Assembly (NCBI GenBank): GCA_002005505.1
Contig: KV908668.1
Span: 81,208 to 145,207, forward strand
Reading direction: 5' to 3'
Length of the DNA stretch: 64,000 bases
From: Botryococcus braunii
Taxonomy: Eukaryota; Chlorophyta; Trebouxiophyceae
Part shown: piece by piece, positions 11,519 to 23,426 of the stretch
How positions within the stretch are numbered: position 1 is the first letter of the stretch
Layout: each line of letters starts with the position of its first letter
The notes under the pieces: generated by a model
What the model saw: only the letters and a program-made list of their open reading frames with translations
What the model was told of the DNA's origin: nothing
Databases searched by the model: none
Translations under genes and position numbers: made by a program

Positions 11519-13080
11519 ATGTCACAGACAGAATTACAAGATGAAGGATTCAATGTCAGTATTGAGATAGAACCTGCCAGCCCAATGGGCAGGAATGTCT
11601 TTAGGAATCCTACCCATGATGCAGAAGCAGTCACTGATGATTCTGTGTCACATGTTACAGGGGTCCTCAATGGAATGCAGCAGCAAACTGATGAGGGTCT
11701 ACAAAGACCACAGGGAGACTCAGAATGGGAAGCATGGGGATATGATCCACAGACTCAAAACATACCTCTAAACCCTGCTTTCTCAAGACGAGACAACCTT
11801 GGGACCTTTGTACCTGCTCAGCAAGCTGCTGCATCTCCTGCCCCTATGTCTTCTAGAGTGCTAGGCTTTCAAACAAACCTGCCTGCCTCTAGACCTGTCT
11901 TAAGCCCTTTGTTTGGGATACCTAGGACTGCAGTCAGGATGCCAGTGAGGCATACACACCTACCTGTACCTAGTGCACCACTGGCAGGTGCACCAGTCAA
12001 TGTTTCCTCATTCATGACAAGTGTACCACACACAGGTATTATGCTCCTTTCAGGAAACATAAATCAGGCAAGTACAGCATCAGGTACTACAGTAGTGCAT
12101 GTTCCCTTGGCAACTGGTGGCACAATGCCAATCAGTTTGCCAATATCTACAATTTGAAACTCTATTGCACCAACTGTTCAAAGTGTGAGTGCTACACAGG
12201 GAACTGCTGCACAGTCAACGGCACAAGTGTCTGCCCCACCTCCTCCACCTCCACCAGGTGGTGGGCCTCCTTATAGTGGTCCACCAGGAGGTGGTGGCTG
12301 GCCTCCAAATCCACCAGGGGGTTCTTCCTCAGGCCCTCCCTGGTTTAGTGGTGTACCTGGCAGTTGGGGTATGGTGAATTCCAACCCCTATGGTTGCAGT
12401 GGGTATCCCTTCATGAAGTTCAATTCTCCTTCTCAAAGGCTTACTCCAAAGTTAGAGCCCCTGAAACTAAATGATGATAACTGGGTCATATGGTCTAGAT
12501 ATGTTCATGCAATGCTTATAGAGATGGGGGTAGAATACTGTATTCTTCATGACATGAGAGGCTATTTAGATGATTATAAGGCCCAGAGCATTATAACACA
12601 GTCATGTTCAGAGGAGTATCAAATACAAATCTCTGATCATTTGTCTGCCTACTCTATGTGGGACTACTTAATGGCCCTATTTGTTACAAAAGCAAATGGC
12701 AAAATCATATCTCTCCAGGAAGAGTCCCGCACCTTCAAGATGCATACAAATGAGAAACCTTCCTCATATGTGTTAAGGGGTAGAAAAATAGCCAACACAA
12801 TTAAAAGCTTAGGACATGAGTTCAGTGACCTCTCACTCTGCACTATGCTTTTAAATGGACTCCCTGAGGAGTATAATATACATAAGCAGGTTCAACAATC
12901 TATTATAGTGTCCAATCCTGATGTGAATCTGCTACAACACTCTTTAGAGCTGGCACATATGCAGATAGTGAATAAGAAACTCCAAACCCCACCACCTAAA
13001 AACAACACCTTTAACCAGAAGTCCTCTCCTGGTCAAGGGTACAACCCTAAGTATAAGGCACCAAATTCTCCTACTTCAAA
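11519..13080 (+). pseudogene. gag: B1 gag, N-terminal two thirds
   Basis: The start is the ATG at 11519 (MSQTELQDEGF). Upstream codons in frame lack an ATG. The first ~315 residues are an unusual extension with no known domain, low in complexity, with a run of seven prolines followed by glycine-rich PPGGGGWPPNPPGG. The copia Gag core (UBN2 type) follows, with DNWVIWSRYVHAMLIEMG, MWDYLMALF and MLLNGLPEEY. A TGA at 12155-12157 replaces the Leu codon of B2 and B3. The frame then continues to 13080, where B2 is inserted. The zinc knuckle lies on the other side of B2. Confidence 0.88.
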
Positions 13081-13708
13081 TATTCGATTATTTGATGTCA
13101 ATTTGATCAAAAACAGTTTCAGGATTCCTGCATAGCAAGCGACAGCTGAGTTAATGCAGGCAAAGGACGGTGCCAAACGGAAATACAGAGGTCCGACTTG
13201 AGGCACCGGAGACAGCAATCGAATGTCTGAGGATACGACTCTGTCTCTACCCCTTTATCCACCTAGAATCGTTGTTCCGTGCAAAACAGATTCCTATTGA
13301 CAGAATACTACTTGCCAGAATGCTATATGCCGCGTCGATCGGCCCAGTCGATCAGCTCCGTCGACACTTATGGACAGAAATACTTCTACGCCTTGTCGAT
13401 CGGCCTCGTCGACTCATTCCTGAAATAACCGTTCGTACTTTAAAACAAGTACACTTTGCAGCCAATTGTTTATTGTACGTGTCCGATCGACTCGTACTTC
13501 GAAATCGACCGAATCAACAAGAGTCCGAAACATCCGTTGTCGTCCTAAAATATCCGTATCTCTAAGAACCTCCGGATTTTACGGAAAGACCCAATTTTTG
13601 CAAAGTAAGATAACTGTTCATTATTGTAGGGCCATAAACTAAGGTTCATACGAACATGCAACTTATGCTAAGACATTATACGTCCAATAAAAGATGTCTT
13701 TGCCAACA
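13081..13708 (-). repeat. B2 3' LTR, short form
   Basis: 628 bp. The minus strand starts TGTTGGCAAAG and ends CGAATA. It is preceded on the minus strand by a polypurine tract ATGAGGGGAGG. It lacks the 149 bp present in the B1 and B3 LTRs. Confidence 0.92.
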
Positions 13709-14017
13709 CCTCCCCTCATGTGAAGTATGAAACTTTAATGCAGTTCATTAACTGGTAACATTTTAAGGCTAATGAGCATCAAGAAAATCATCAGATGTTG
13801 CAATGGCTCGGTGCTCCAAACCGTGTCAGCCACAAACCCCTTGACATCCAGCCACCAAATGACCCCCCCTCTTTTTTATTGGGTGCGGTGTCACCTCCCC
13901 CTTCTTCAAGGTGGGTTTATGGTGGGGAGTATCTGTTGATGCGCAGGGTGTCTGATTTATCTTGATAGTCAAAAGCACAATAAAAAAAATCATTTCATTC
14001 CTGCCATCTCCCTGAAC
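13709..14017 (-). other. B2 3' untranslated region
   Basis: About 310 bp between the pol stop and the LTR. No open frame. It holds C-rich and G-rich patches (about 13861-13910) and the polypurine tract at the LTR edge. The same region is at 37013-37221 in B1 and 44833-45114 in B3. Confidence 0.6.
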
Positions 14018-17000
14018 TTAACAAATGAGGCTTTGTAGAATTTTGGTGAACATATCAGCAACATTTTCTGATGTGTGGATGTATTGAGGATTAATGTTCC
14101 CCTTGACCACTTCACCCCTGACTCTGTGATAGCGGACTCCAATGTGCTTCGTCCTGGGTGAAATGGGTATGCCTCTAATGTTGGCCAGGGCTCCAGTATT
14201 ATCTGAGAGTATGACTGCAGCTCCCAGATCCTCTCCAACATCCTGCACCAACTTGGACAGCCAAAGTGCCTCCTGGACACCAGTGCTCATTGCTATGAAT
14301 TCAGCCTCAACTGTTGACAGGGCAGCCAGCTTTTGGAGTTTGCTACCCCAAGAGATAGCCGTGCCATCAGACAGGAAGATAAAACCAGAGGTGGATCTGT
14401 ACCCATCCAGATCCCCTGCAAAGTCTGAATCAACATATCCTATGATCCCTCCCTTGCTCCTTTCCCATTTGAGACCTAACTCCTTGGTCCCTGACAGATA
14501 CTGGAGCAGATGAATCCCAGCCCCCCAGTGAATAGAAGTCGGGGAGTTTGAGAATCTTGCTAGGAGAGAAGCAGAGTAGGAAATGTCTGGTCTGGTAGTG
14601 TTTGACAAGTAAAGAACGCCCCCAACCAGTTCCCTATATCTGTTGTTTTGGGGAAGTGGTTTGCCTTCTCCCTTTTTGAGTTTCATTGATCTATCGAGGG
14701 GAGTAGATTTGGGCTTGTCTCCTTTTAAATCGAAACTCTCAAGCATGTCACTGATCAATTTCTCATTTGAGAGTGTAATTGACAACAAAGCACCATTTGC
14801 ATCTCTCTCTTGTTATTTGCATGCCTAGAAAGTGTTTTGCCTCCCCTAAGTCCTTTATGCTGAAATGACTGGACAAAAGTGATTTGACTTCTGTTATGAC
14901 AGACATGCTCTGTGATAGTAATAGTATGTCATCAACATACAGCAGAAGATAGACTACAGACCCCTCTGACTTGTTCAGGATGAATAGGGATGGATCAGCA
15001 TCTGAGATAGTAAAACCTGAACTCACAAGGACATGACTGATAGTGTCATACCAAGCCTTGGGCGCCTGCTTGAGCCCATAGAGGGCCTTGTGCAGCTTGC
15101 AAACAGTATTGGGTCCACCTACATGAAAACCCTCTGGTTGCTGCACATAAATTTCCTCTGCTAATTTCCCATGTAGGAAGGCTGTGCTGACATCCATCTG
15201 ATGCACATGCATGTCCCTGTTCACAGCCTTCGCCAACAGGTACCTTAGTGTGGTATGTTTAGACACAGGGGCATAGACTTCAGTGTAATCTATGCCATAT
15301 ATCTGTTTGAAACCCTTTGCTACCAGTCTTGCTTTAAATCTATCCACCTCCCCTGTTTCAGTGAGCTTTATTTTGTAGACCCATTTGACAGGGAGGGCCT
15401 TTTTGCGTTGTGCATCTGAAACTTCCACATATGTCCAGGTGCCAAGAGCAGAGAGAGACTGCATTTCATCTTTCATGGCATCCAACCATTTTTCAGCTTC
15501 AGGAGAGTTGATAGCTTGAAAGTAAGTGACAGGTTCAACATATATTGTGTCTTTTTGGACTTGAACATATCCAAGGAAAGAGGTTTGGGTTTCTGTAGTG
15601 TGTGCACCAGACCACCAGGGATGTGTTTCTGTATTTTTCCTGTTCCTAACTGGATACTTACTGCTGAAACCACCTGCTGGAGGCTTAGGGACCACATCCT
15701 GGTCTACTCCAGGTTCTAATTGGGGGTCTGGGACACTCCCCCCACTCATTCCATGGATAGTCGCTTGTGGAACACCCTTAAGTGGGCGCGGACTTGCAGC
15801 ACTTGTGTAACAGGGTTCTGGATCTAAAGCGTCCGTACTTCCCGCGGCTGCACTTTTACCATGCTTAGTCCCACTAGGATCAAGACCAAAGTGGTCCTGA
15901 TCCTTTCCCGTTTGCTCTCCAGCACTAACTAGTGTAGTACCCTGATCTAGCTCTAAGCTAATTTCTGGGATATCTAATGCAGAAGAGACATCAGGCATTT
16001 GCTCAGTGTTATCACCATCATCAGAATGTCCATCTTCTGAGTCAGAATCAGAGACACTCACTAGTGATGGGCAAGTGTCATCCTCATCGTCTTCAGCCAA
16101 TGCTTCAGGCAGATCATGAACAGCATGTTCAGAGAATTTGACATATTCTCTGCAGTAAACATCAATCTTTCCATCAACAAGAACTTTGTAGTTCTTGCTA
16201 AGGCCATCATAACCTACAAAGATACCCTCAGCACTGACAGGCTCAAATTTCCCTCCCCTCTTTGACTTAGGAAGAAGGAGAAAACATTTGGAGCCAAAGA
16301 TTCTGAGATGTGAAACATTGGGAGTCTTTCCATGCATCATTTCAAATGGGGTTTTGCTCAAATGCTTAACAGGAGACATATTTCTAACATAATTTGAAGT
16401 AAGAAGAGCTTCACCCCAGTTTTCAGATGATAAACCTGAGGCAGCTAGCAAACACCTTGCTTTCTCCTGTAGCGTACGGTTGAGCCTCTCTATTTTCCCA
16501 TTCTGCTGATGTGCATATGGGGCAGTCTTCTGGTGAACTGCCCCATGCTCCCTACAGAATTTGAACAACCCATTGAACTCAGTACCATTATCTGTTCTGA
16601 TAAATTGTACTTTACAGTCTTGCTGGTTTTGCAAAGCTGTGAGAATGTATGTAGCTTCTTTTGCTGCATCACTCTTAGATTTAATCAGAACAACAAATGA
16701 GTACTCTGTGAACTCATCCAAAATGACAAGGGCATACTTGTATCCTTCAGGAGTTTCAGGATCTATGGGGCCCATAAGGTCCATGTGAATGACTTCAAGA
16801 GGTTTTGAACAAGTATTTTGGGTTGATTTAAATGGTGAGGCTGTCTGCCTCCCATGCATACAGGCATCGCAAGTACCTTGATGACCAATGCACTTGGATA
16901 GGTCACCTGATGGGAGTTTTAAGCCTTCTACCATTTTCTCCCTGCTCAACCTTTGCAAGTTTTGAGCAGAGAGATGACCAAAACGCTGATGCCATATGTT

Positions 17001-19217
17001 TACCAGATCTACATCCACCTTTGTATGGTTGCACTGTGTCTTTTCATTTGACACTGGTAGGGGAACACTGTTTTGTATAGAAAGGTCTGTGAGCCACTGA
17101 TAAGGGTATACATGTTCAGCAATGCCCACAAGATCACCATTTGAATCTGTAAGGTGACAGTGAATGCCATTTATATGAACATCTAACCCATCATGATAGG
17201 CCTTCCCTACAGACAATAAACGCTTTTTAGCTGAGGGTACATGTTTAACATTGTACAGGTAAAGAGAGTTTCCTGTTTCCAGGAAGACCTGCACAGTACC
17301 CTCACCAATGATTTCCTCCCTACCACCATTTGCTACTATCAGGATATCTGGTTTATCATACTTGACATAATTCATCATATTCTCACAGTCAGGGGAAATA
17401 TGATCTGTTGAACCAGAATCTATCAGCCAACCAGAAATAGAGGGTTCAGAGCAAACTGTATATAGCTGTGTGCAGTGGCTCTGCTTTGGTGGAGAAGCAA
17501 AGCTAACTCTCTTCCCCTCCAACTTTGGGCAGGTCTCTATGCTGTGTCCATCCTGCTTGCAGTACCTGCAAAATGGTAAAGGCCTCCCTATCTGTTGGAA
17601 GGCTGTTTTACCACTCTGCCCACCACCACCTTGATTAGCACCTTTCTCTACAGCATTTGAAGTAGGAGAATTTGGTGCCTTATACTTAAGGTTGTAACCT
17701 TGACCAGGAGAGGACTTCTGGTTAAAGGTGTTGTTTTTAGGTGGTGGGGTTTGGAGTTTCTTATTCACTATCTGCATATGTGCCAGCTCTAAAGAGTGTT
17801 GTAGCAGATTCACATCAGGATTGGACACTATAATAGATTGTTGAACCTGCTTATGTATATTATACTCCTCAGGGAGTCCATTTAAAAGCATAGTGCAGAG
17901 TGAGAGGTCACTGAACTCATGTCCTAAGCTTTTAATTGTGTTGGCTATTTTTCTACCCCTTAACACATATGAGGAAGGTTTCTCATTTGTATGCATCTTG
18001 AAGGTGCGGGACTCTTCCTGGAGAGATATGATTTTGCCATTTGCTTTTGTAACAAATAAGGCCATCAAGTAGTCCCACATAGAGTAGGCAGACAAATGAT
18101 CAGAGATTTGTATTTGATACTCCTCTGAACAAGACTGTGTTATAATGCTCTGGGCCTTATAATCATCTAAATAACCTCTCATGTCATGAAGAATACAGTA
18201 TTCTACCCCCATCTCTATAAGCATTGCATGAACATATCTAGACCATATGACCCAGTTATCATCATTAAGTTTCAAAGGCTCTAACTTTGGAGTAAGCCTT
18301 TGAGAAGGAGAATTGAACTTCATGAAGGGATACCCACAGTAACCATAGGGGTTGGAATTCACCATACCCCAACTGCCAGGTACACCACTAAACCAGGGAG
18401 GGCCTGAGGAAGAACCCCCTGGTGGATTTGGAGGCCAGCCACCACCTCCTGGAGGACCACTATAAGGAGGCCCACCACCTGGTGGAGGTGGAGGAGGTGG
18501 GGCAGACACTTGTGCCGTTGACTGTGCAGCAGTTCCCTGTGTAGCACTCACACTTTGAACAGTTGGTGCAATAGAGTTTAAAATTGTAGATGTTGGCAAA
18601 CTGATTGGCATTGTGCCACCAGTTGCCAAGGGAACATGCACTACTGTAGTACCTGATGCTGTACTTGCCTGATTTATGTTTCCTGAAAGGAGCATAATAC
18701 CTGTGTGTGGTACACTTGTCATGAATGAGGAAACATTGACTGGTGCACCTGCCAGTGGTGCACTAGGTACAGGTAAGTGTGTAGGCCTCACTGGCATCCT
18801 GACTGCAGTCCTAGGTATCCCAAACAAAGGGCTTAAGACAGGTCTAGAGGAGGGCAAATTTGTTTGAAAGCCTAGCACTCTAGAAGACATAGGGGCAGGA
18901 GATGCAGCAGCCTGCTGAGCAGGTACAAAGGTACCAAGGTTGTCTCGTCTTGAGAAAGCAGGGTTTAGAGGTATGTTTTGAGTCTGTGGATCATATCCCC
19001 ATGCTTCCCATTCTGAGTCTCCCTGTGGTCTTTGTAGACCCTCATCAGTTTGCTGCTGCATTCCATTGAGGACCCCTGTAACATGTGACACAGAATCATC
19101 AGTGACTGCTTCTGCATCATAGGTAGGATTCCTAAAGACATTCCTGCCCATTGGGCTGGCAGGTTCTATATCAATACTGACATTGAATCCTTCATCTTGT
19201 AATTCTGTCTGTGACAT
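14018..19217 (-). pseudogene. gag-pol: B2 gag-pol polyprotein with frameshifts
   Basis: Starts at the ATG at 19217 (MSQTEL). One frame runs to 14763 (about 1484 residues), then a second, 14018-14788. In order: proline/glycine-rich extension, UBN2 Gag core (about residues 315-510), zinc knuckle CRYCKQDGHSIETC, protease WLIDSGSTDHIS, pre-integrase HQRFGHLSAQN...CDACMHGRQ, integrase core with MDLMGP, RTDNGTEF and GKIERLNR (D, D, E all present), RT with YGLKQAPKAWY and LLYVDDILLL, then RNase H GYVDSDFAGD. A 2-nt loss at about 14808-14815 breaks RT from RNase H. Another near 14035 removes the last residues. B3 has the same first lesion. This is the copia order PR-IN-RT-RH. Confidence 0.93.
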
Positions 19218-19557
19218 TATTCCAGAAGCCTTGACGGGCAACTGGCAAAGAAAGATTATAAGGAAAACAAACTTGCTTGCACTTTAAACAGATATTCCAC
19301 AACCACCAGATCCCAACAGCCAATACATCCAATTGTCTCTCACTACTGGATCAACACAAGTGCCTTTCCAGCGAGACAATCCAGCAACCCGAAGTTCCAC
19401 CCGATCGGTTTAACCCAAGACACTACAAACAACTTCGTTGAAAGCAGAGAAATGGGCGTGAATTTCTGGAGACTTGCTGAAGCTTGCAAATAGTTGTATG
19501 CGTATTATTCTCCTCGCTGCTGGCGGGAGCAGTGACCAGTATCGACACCAAACGGTG

Positions 19558-19569
19558 TCGCCGATACCA
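19558..19569 (-). promoter_or_regulatory. B2 primer-binding site
   Basis: Minus-strand TGGTATCGGCGA touching the 5' LTR at 19570. It is complementary to the 3' end of the same tRNA implied by the G1, G2, B1 and B3 sites. Confidence 0.85.
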
Positions 19570-20197
19570 TATTCGATTATTTGATGTCAATTTGATCAAA
19601 AACAGTTTCAGGATTCCTGCATAGCAATCGACAGCTGAGTTAATGCAGGCAAAGGACGGTGCCAAACGGAAATACAGAGGTCCGACTTGAGGCACCGGAG
19701 ACAGCAATCGAATGTCTGAGGATACGACTCTGTCTCTACCCCTTTATCCACCTAGAATCGTTGTTCCGTGCAAAACAGATTCCTATTGACAGAATACTAC
19801 TTGCCAGAATGCTATATGCCGCGTCGATCGGCCCAGTCGATCAGCTCCGTCGACACTTATGGACAGAAATACTTCTACGCCTTGTCGATCGGCCTCGTCG
19901 ACTTATTCCTGAAATAACCGTTCGTACTTTAAAACAAGTACACTTTGCAGCCAATTGTTTATTGTACGTGTCCGATCGACTCGTACTTCGAAATCGACCG
20001 AATCAACAAGAGTCCGAAACATCCGTTGTCGTCCTAAAATATCCGTATCTCTAAGAACCTCCGGATTTTACGGAAAGACCCAATTTTTGCAAAGTAAGAT
20101 AACTGTTCATTATTGTAGGGCCATAAACTAAGGTTCATACGAACATGCAACTTTTGCTAAGACATTATACGTCCAATAAAAGATGTCTTTGCCAACA
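19570..20197 (-). repeat. B2 5' LTR, short form
   Basis: 628 bp. It differs from 13081-13708 at three spots that I can see (near 19627, 19902 and 20151). It is followed by TCAAA and the resumed B1 gag. Confidence 0.92.
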
Positions 20198-20202
20198 TCA
20201 AA

Positions 20203-21809
20203 TGCTGTAGAGAAAGGTGCTAATCAAGGTGGTGGTGGGCAGAGTGGTAAAACAGCCTTCCAACAGATAGGGAGGCCTTTACCATTTTGCAGGTACTGCA
20301 AGCAGGATGGACACAGCATAGAGACCTGCCCAAAGTTGGAGGGGAAGAGAGTTAGCTTTGCTTCTCCACCAAAGCAGAGCCACTGCACACAGCTATATAC
20401 AGTTTGCTCTGAACCCTCTATTTCTGGTTGGCTGATAGATTCTGGTTCAACAGATCATATTTCCCCTGACTGTGAGAATATGATGAATTATGTCAAGTAT
20501 GATAAACCAGATATCCTGATAGTAGCAAATGGTGGTAGGGAGGAAATCATTGGTGAGGGTACTGTGCAGGTCTTCCTGGAAACAGGAAACTCTCTTTACC
20601 TGTACAATGTTAAACATGTACCCTCAGCTAAAAAGCGTTTATTGTCTGTAGGGAAGGCCTATCATGATGGGTTAGATGTTCATATAAATGGCATTCACTA
20701 TCACCTTACAGATTCAAATGGTGATCTTGTGGGCATTGCTGAACATGTATACCCTTATCAGTGGCTCACAGACCTTTCTATACAAAACAGTGTTTCCCTA
20801 CCAGTGTCAAATGAAAAGACACAGTGCAACCATACAAAGGTGGATGTAGATCTGGTAAACATATGGCATCAGCGTTTTGGTCATCTCTCTGCTCAAAACT
20901 TGCAAAGGTTGAGCAGGGAGAAAATGGTAGAAGGCTTAAAACTCCCATCAGGTGACCTATCCAAGTGCATTGGTCATCAAGGTACTTGCGATGCCTGTAT
21001 GCATGGGAGGCAGACAGCCTCACCATTTAAATCAACCCAAAATACTTGTTCAAAACCTCTTGAAGTCATTCACATGGACCTTATGGGCCCCATAGATCCT
21101 GAAACTCCTGAAGGATACAAGTATGCCCTTGTCATTTTGGATGAGTTCACAGAGTACTCATTTGTTGTTCTGATTAAATCTAAGAGTGATGCAGCAAAAG
21201 AAGCTACATACATTCTCACAGCTTTGCAAAACCAGCAAGACTGTAAAGTACAATTTATCAGAACAGATAATGGTACTGAGTTCAATGGGTTGTTCAAATT
21301 CTGTAGGGAGCATGGGACAGTTCACCAGAAGACTGCCCCATATGCACATCAGCAGAATGGGAAAATAGAGAGGCTCAACCGTACGCTACAGGAGAAAGCA
21401 AGGTGTTTGCTAGCTGCCTCAGGTTTATCATCTGAAAACTGGGGTGAAGCTCTTCTTACTTCAAATTATGTTGAAAATATGTCTCCTGTTAAGCACTTGA
21501 GCAAAACCCCATTTGAAATGATGCATGGAAAGGCTCCCAATGTTTCACATCCCAGAATCTTTGGCTCCAAATGTTTTCTCCTTCTTCCTAAGTCAAAGAG
21601 GGGAGGGAAATTTGAGCCTGTCAGTGCTGAGGGTATCTTTGTAGGTTATGATGGTCTTAGCAAGAACTACAAAGTTCTTGTTGATGGAACGATTGATGTT
21701 TACTGCAGAGAGTATGTCAAATTCTCTGAACATGCTGTTCATGATCTGCCTGAAGCATTGGCTGAAGACGAGGAGGATGACACTTGCCCATCACTAGTGA
21801 GTGTCTCTG
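20203..21809 (+). pseudogene. gag-pol: B1 gag-pol: zinc knuckle, protease, integrase
   Basis: Middle part of B1, in frame with 11519-13080. It has the zinc knuckle CRYCKQDGHSIETC, protease WLIDSGSTDHIS, pre-integrase FGHLSAQNLQRLSREKM with CDACMHGRQ, and an integrase core with all three acidic residues (MDLMGP, RTDNGTEF, GKIERLNR). It is about 98-99% like B2 by eye, with changes such as RNM to ENM. It ends at CTCTG (21805-21809), the left target duplication of the Copia-A composite. Integrase would insert cDNA into the nuclear genome, but the surrounding gene is broken. Confidence 0.9.
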
Positions 21810-23240
21810 TGTGAAAGGTTATGGGCAGAGAGAACACCTGTAAGTCCGCAAAAGGATTTGTCAATGCACTTGTAGAGGTTTCGTCAGTCAGACCTCGACA
21901 CACCCTTTGCGCGCGACTGATACAGGTTCGACAGGAGCGCCTTCCCTTGCGGCAACCAAAAAGCAAGTGCGACTGTCTCAAACACAAATCAAATATGCAA
22001 TAGCAAGCTTCAACTTGTAGCAAACAGACAGGACTTCCATTCCGTGGCACAGGATTCGGCCAACCAACGAATCGATTACATGGGACAATATTACTGCTTG
22101 CCCTACTGGCACAATCTCATATACGCATAAATTACTTCTCACATCAGCTGCTTTTATAGCATCGTCTCAAACATGTTCTGTGCCGGACCTGAGTCCGGCA
22201 CACTCGTTCCCTTGACGACCTAATAGCACAGCTTTGCGACAGTCAACGAAATATCTAACCAAATAGGAATTATATCATTAAATCACAACTACATCAATAC
22301 CTGTAAGTCCGCAAAAGGATTTGTCAATGCACTTGTAGAGGTTTCGTCAGTCAGACCTCGACACACCTATTGCCCCGAGCATTACAATTTAGCCAGAGCA
22401 ATGAGCAACATTGCAAATGCAGTGGTTATCAAATACATCATGCTATTCTATCATCTGTCAAAGTGCCAACGTACCCTTTGCGCGCGACTGATACAGGTTC
22501 GACAGGAGCGCCTTCCCTTGCGGCAACCAAAAAGCAAGTGCGACTGTCTCAAACACAAATCAAATATGCAATAGCAAGCTTCAACTTGTAGCAAACAAAC
22601 AGGACTTCCATTCTGTGGCACAGGATTCGGCCAACCAACGAATGACGAGTCTGTTGCCTCCAGCAGTTAAATACCTGACCGTGTTTGGCGCCCAAGGGAC
22701 TCGATAAAAGTCGAGTCCCTGAAAGCTTCTTATTCCAAAAGGTCCCTAATTGGTAATCCAATACGGATGATGTGTCCTAGACAAAATACCTAAAGGTCCC
22801 ATTTTCTGTACCTAATTAAACACACTGATGTGGCCGCCTAAGAATTAGTTTGACTGACCTCGAAGACGTATTCGAGGTCCCAAAAACAAGTTCCACTGAG
22901 TGCCACGATGCTGTGTGAGTCAATGCAAAGTTGTCCAAACCTCTATGTGAAGTTACGTGAGGAAGACTGAGGTCTGTCAAGGAATTATGTCGCTTCACAG
23001 CCAAGTTCCTAGGACTAGCTGGAAGAAGTATGCAGTAGTTTGCACCTAAGGCCCAACAGTGTTGTGCCGTCCAGGGCAGCCTGGCATGCACGACTGTTTT
23101 GCCTAGGATGAGTCAGAAGAATACCTCTGAATAAGTCCAACAGTAATGCTCCCTGAGTAATTACCTGATCTAGGTCATTACTTACAATAAACAGTAATGC
23201 TCCCTAAGTAATTACCTGATCTAGGTCATTACCTACAACA
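21810..23240 (-). repeat. Left LTR of the composite (A2 3' LTR, possibly chimeric)
   Basis: 1431 bp. It has the two internal direct repeats of the family: a ~67-bp block starting CCTGTAAGTCCGCAAAAGG (about 21837 and 22300) and a ~170-bp block starting CCCTTTGCGCGCG (about 21903 and 22474). A 51-bp end duplication (AGTAATGCTCCC...) is shared with the middle LTR but absent from A3's LTR. Confidence 0.9.
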
Positions 23241-23426
23241 CTTCCCCTTGGACGTTTCAGAGGTCCAGCTATTGTACTACTTCTCAGGCAACGCCCACTG
23301 TAGTACATGCTTCTGGGTCAGGCGTGCTTCGGGGAGTTACTAGTGACGGAGGTAGCTAATCTCCTCACCCTCCGCCTTTGCCCGTGGTCACTCGGTCGTG
23401 GTGAACACCAGCCGGAAAATAAGACG

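Larger units (their letters stand above)
13081..20197 (-). mobile_element. Ty1/copia element Copia-B copy B2
   Basis: 7117 bp, complete from LTR to LTR, inserted into the gag of B1 in the opposite direction. The 5-bp duplication is TCAAA (13076-13080 and 20198-20202). LTRs are 628 bp each and differ at only three places that I can see, so the insertion is young. The LTR reads TG...TA, not TG...CA. This is the best-preserved Copia-B, with two frameshifts near the end of pol. Confidence 0.93.

Noticed and set aside
13170..13565. ORF of about 131 codons in each Copia-B LTR
   Set aside because: It starts with GTG, not ATG, lies across U3/R and is antisense to the element. Open length follows from LTR identity; no domain is recognised.
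21837..22540. Regular repeats resembling a CRISPR array
   Set aside because: The repeats are about 67 and 170 bp, only two or three copies, inside LTRs of a eukaryotic element; no cas genes.
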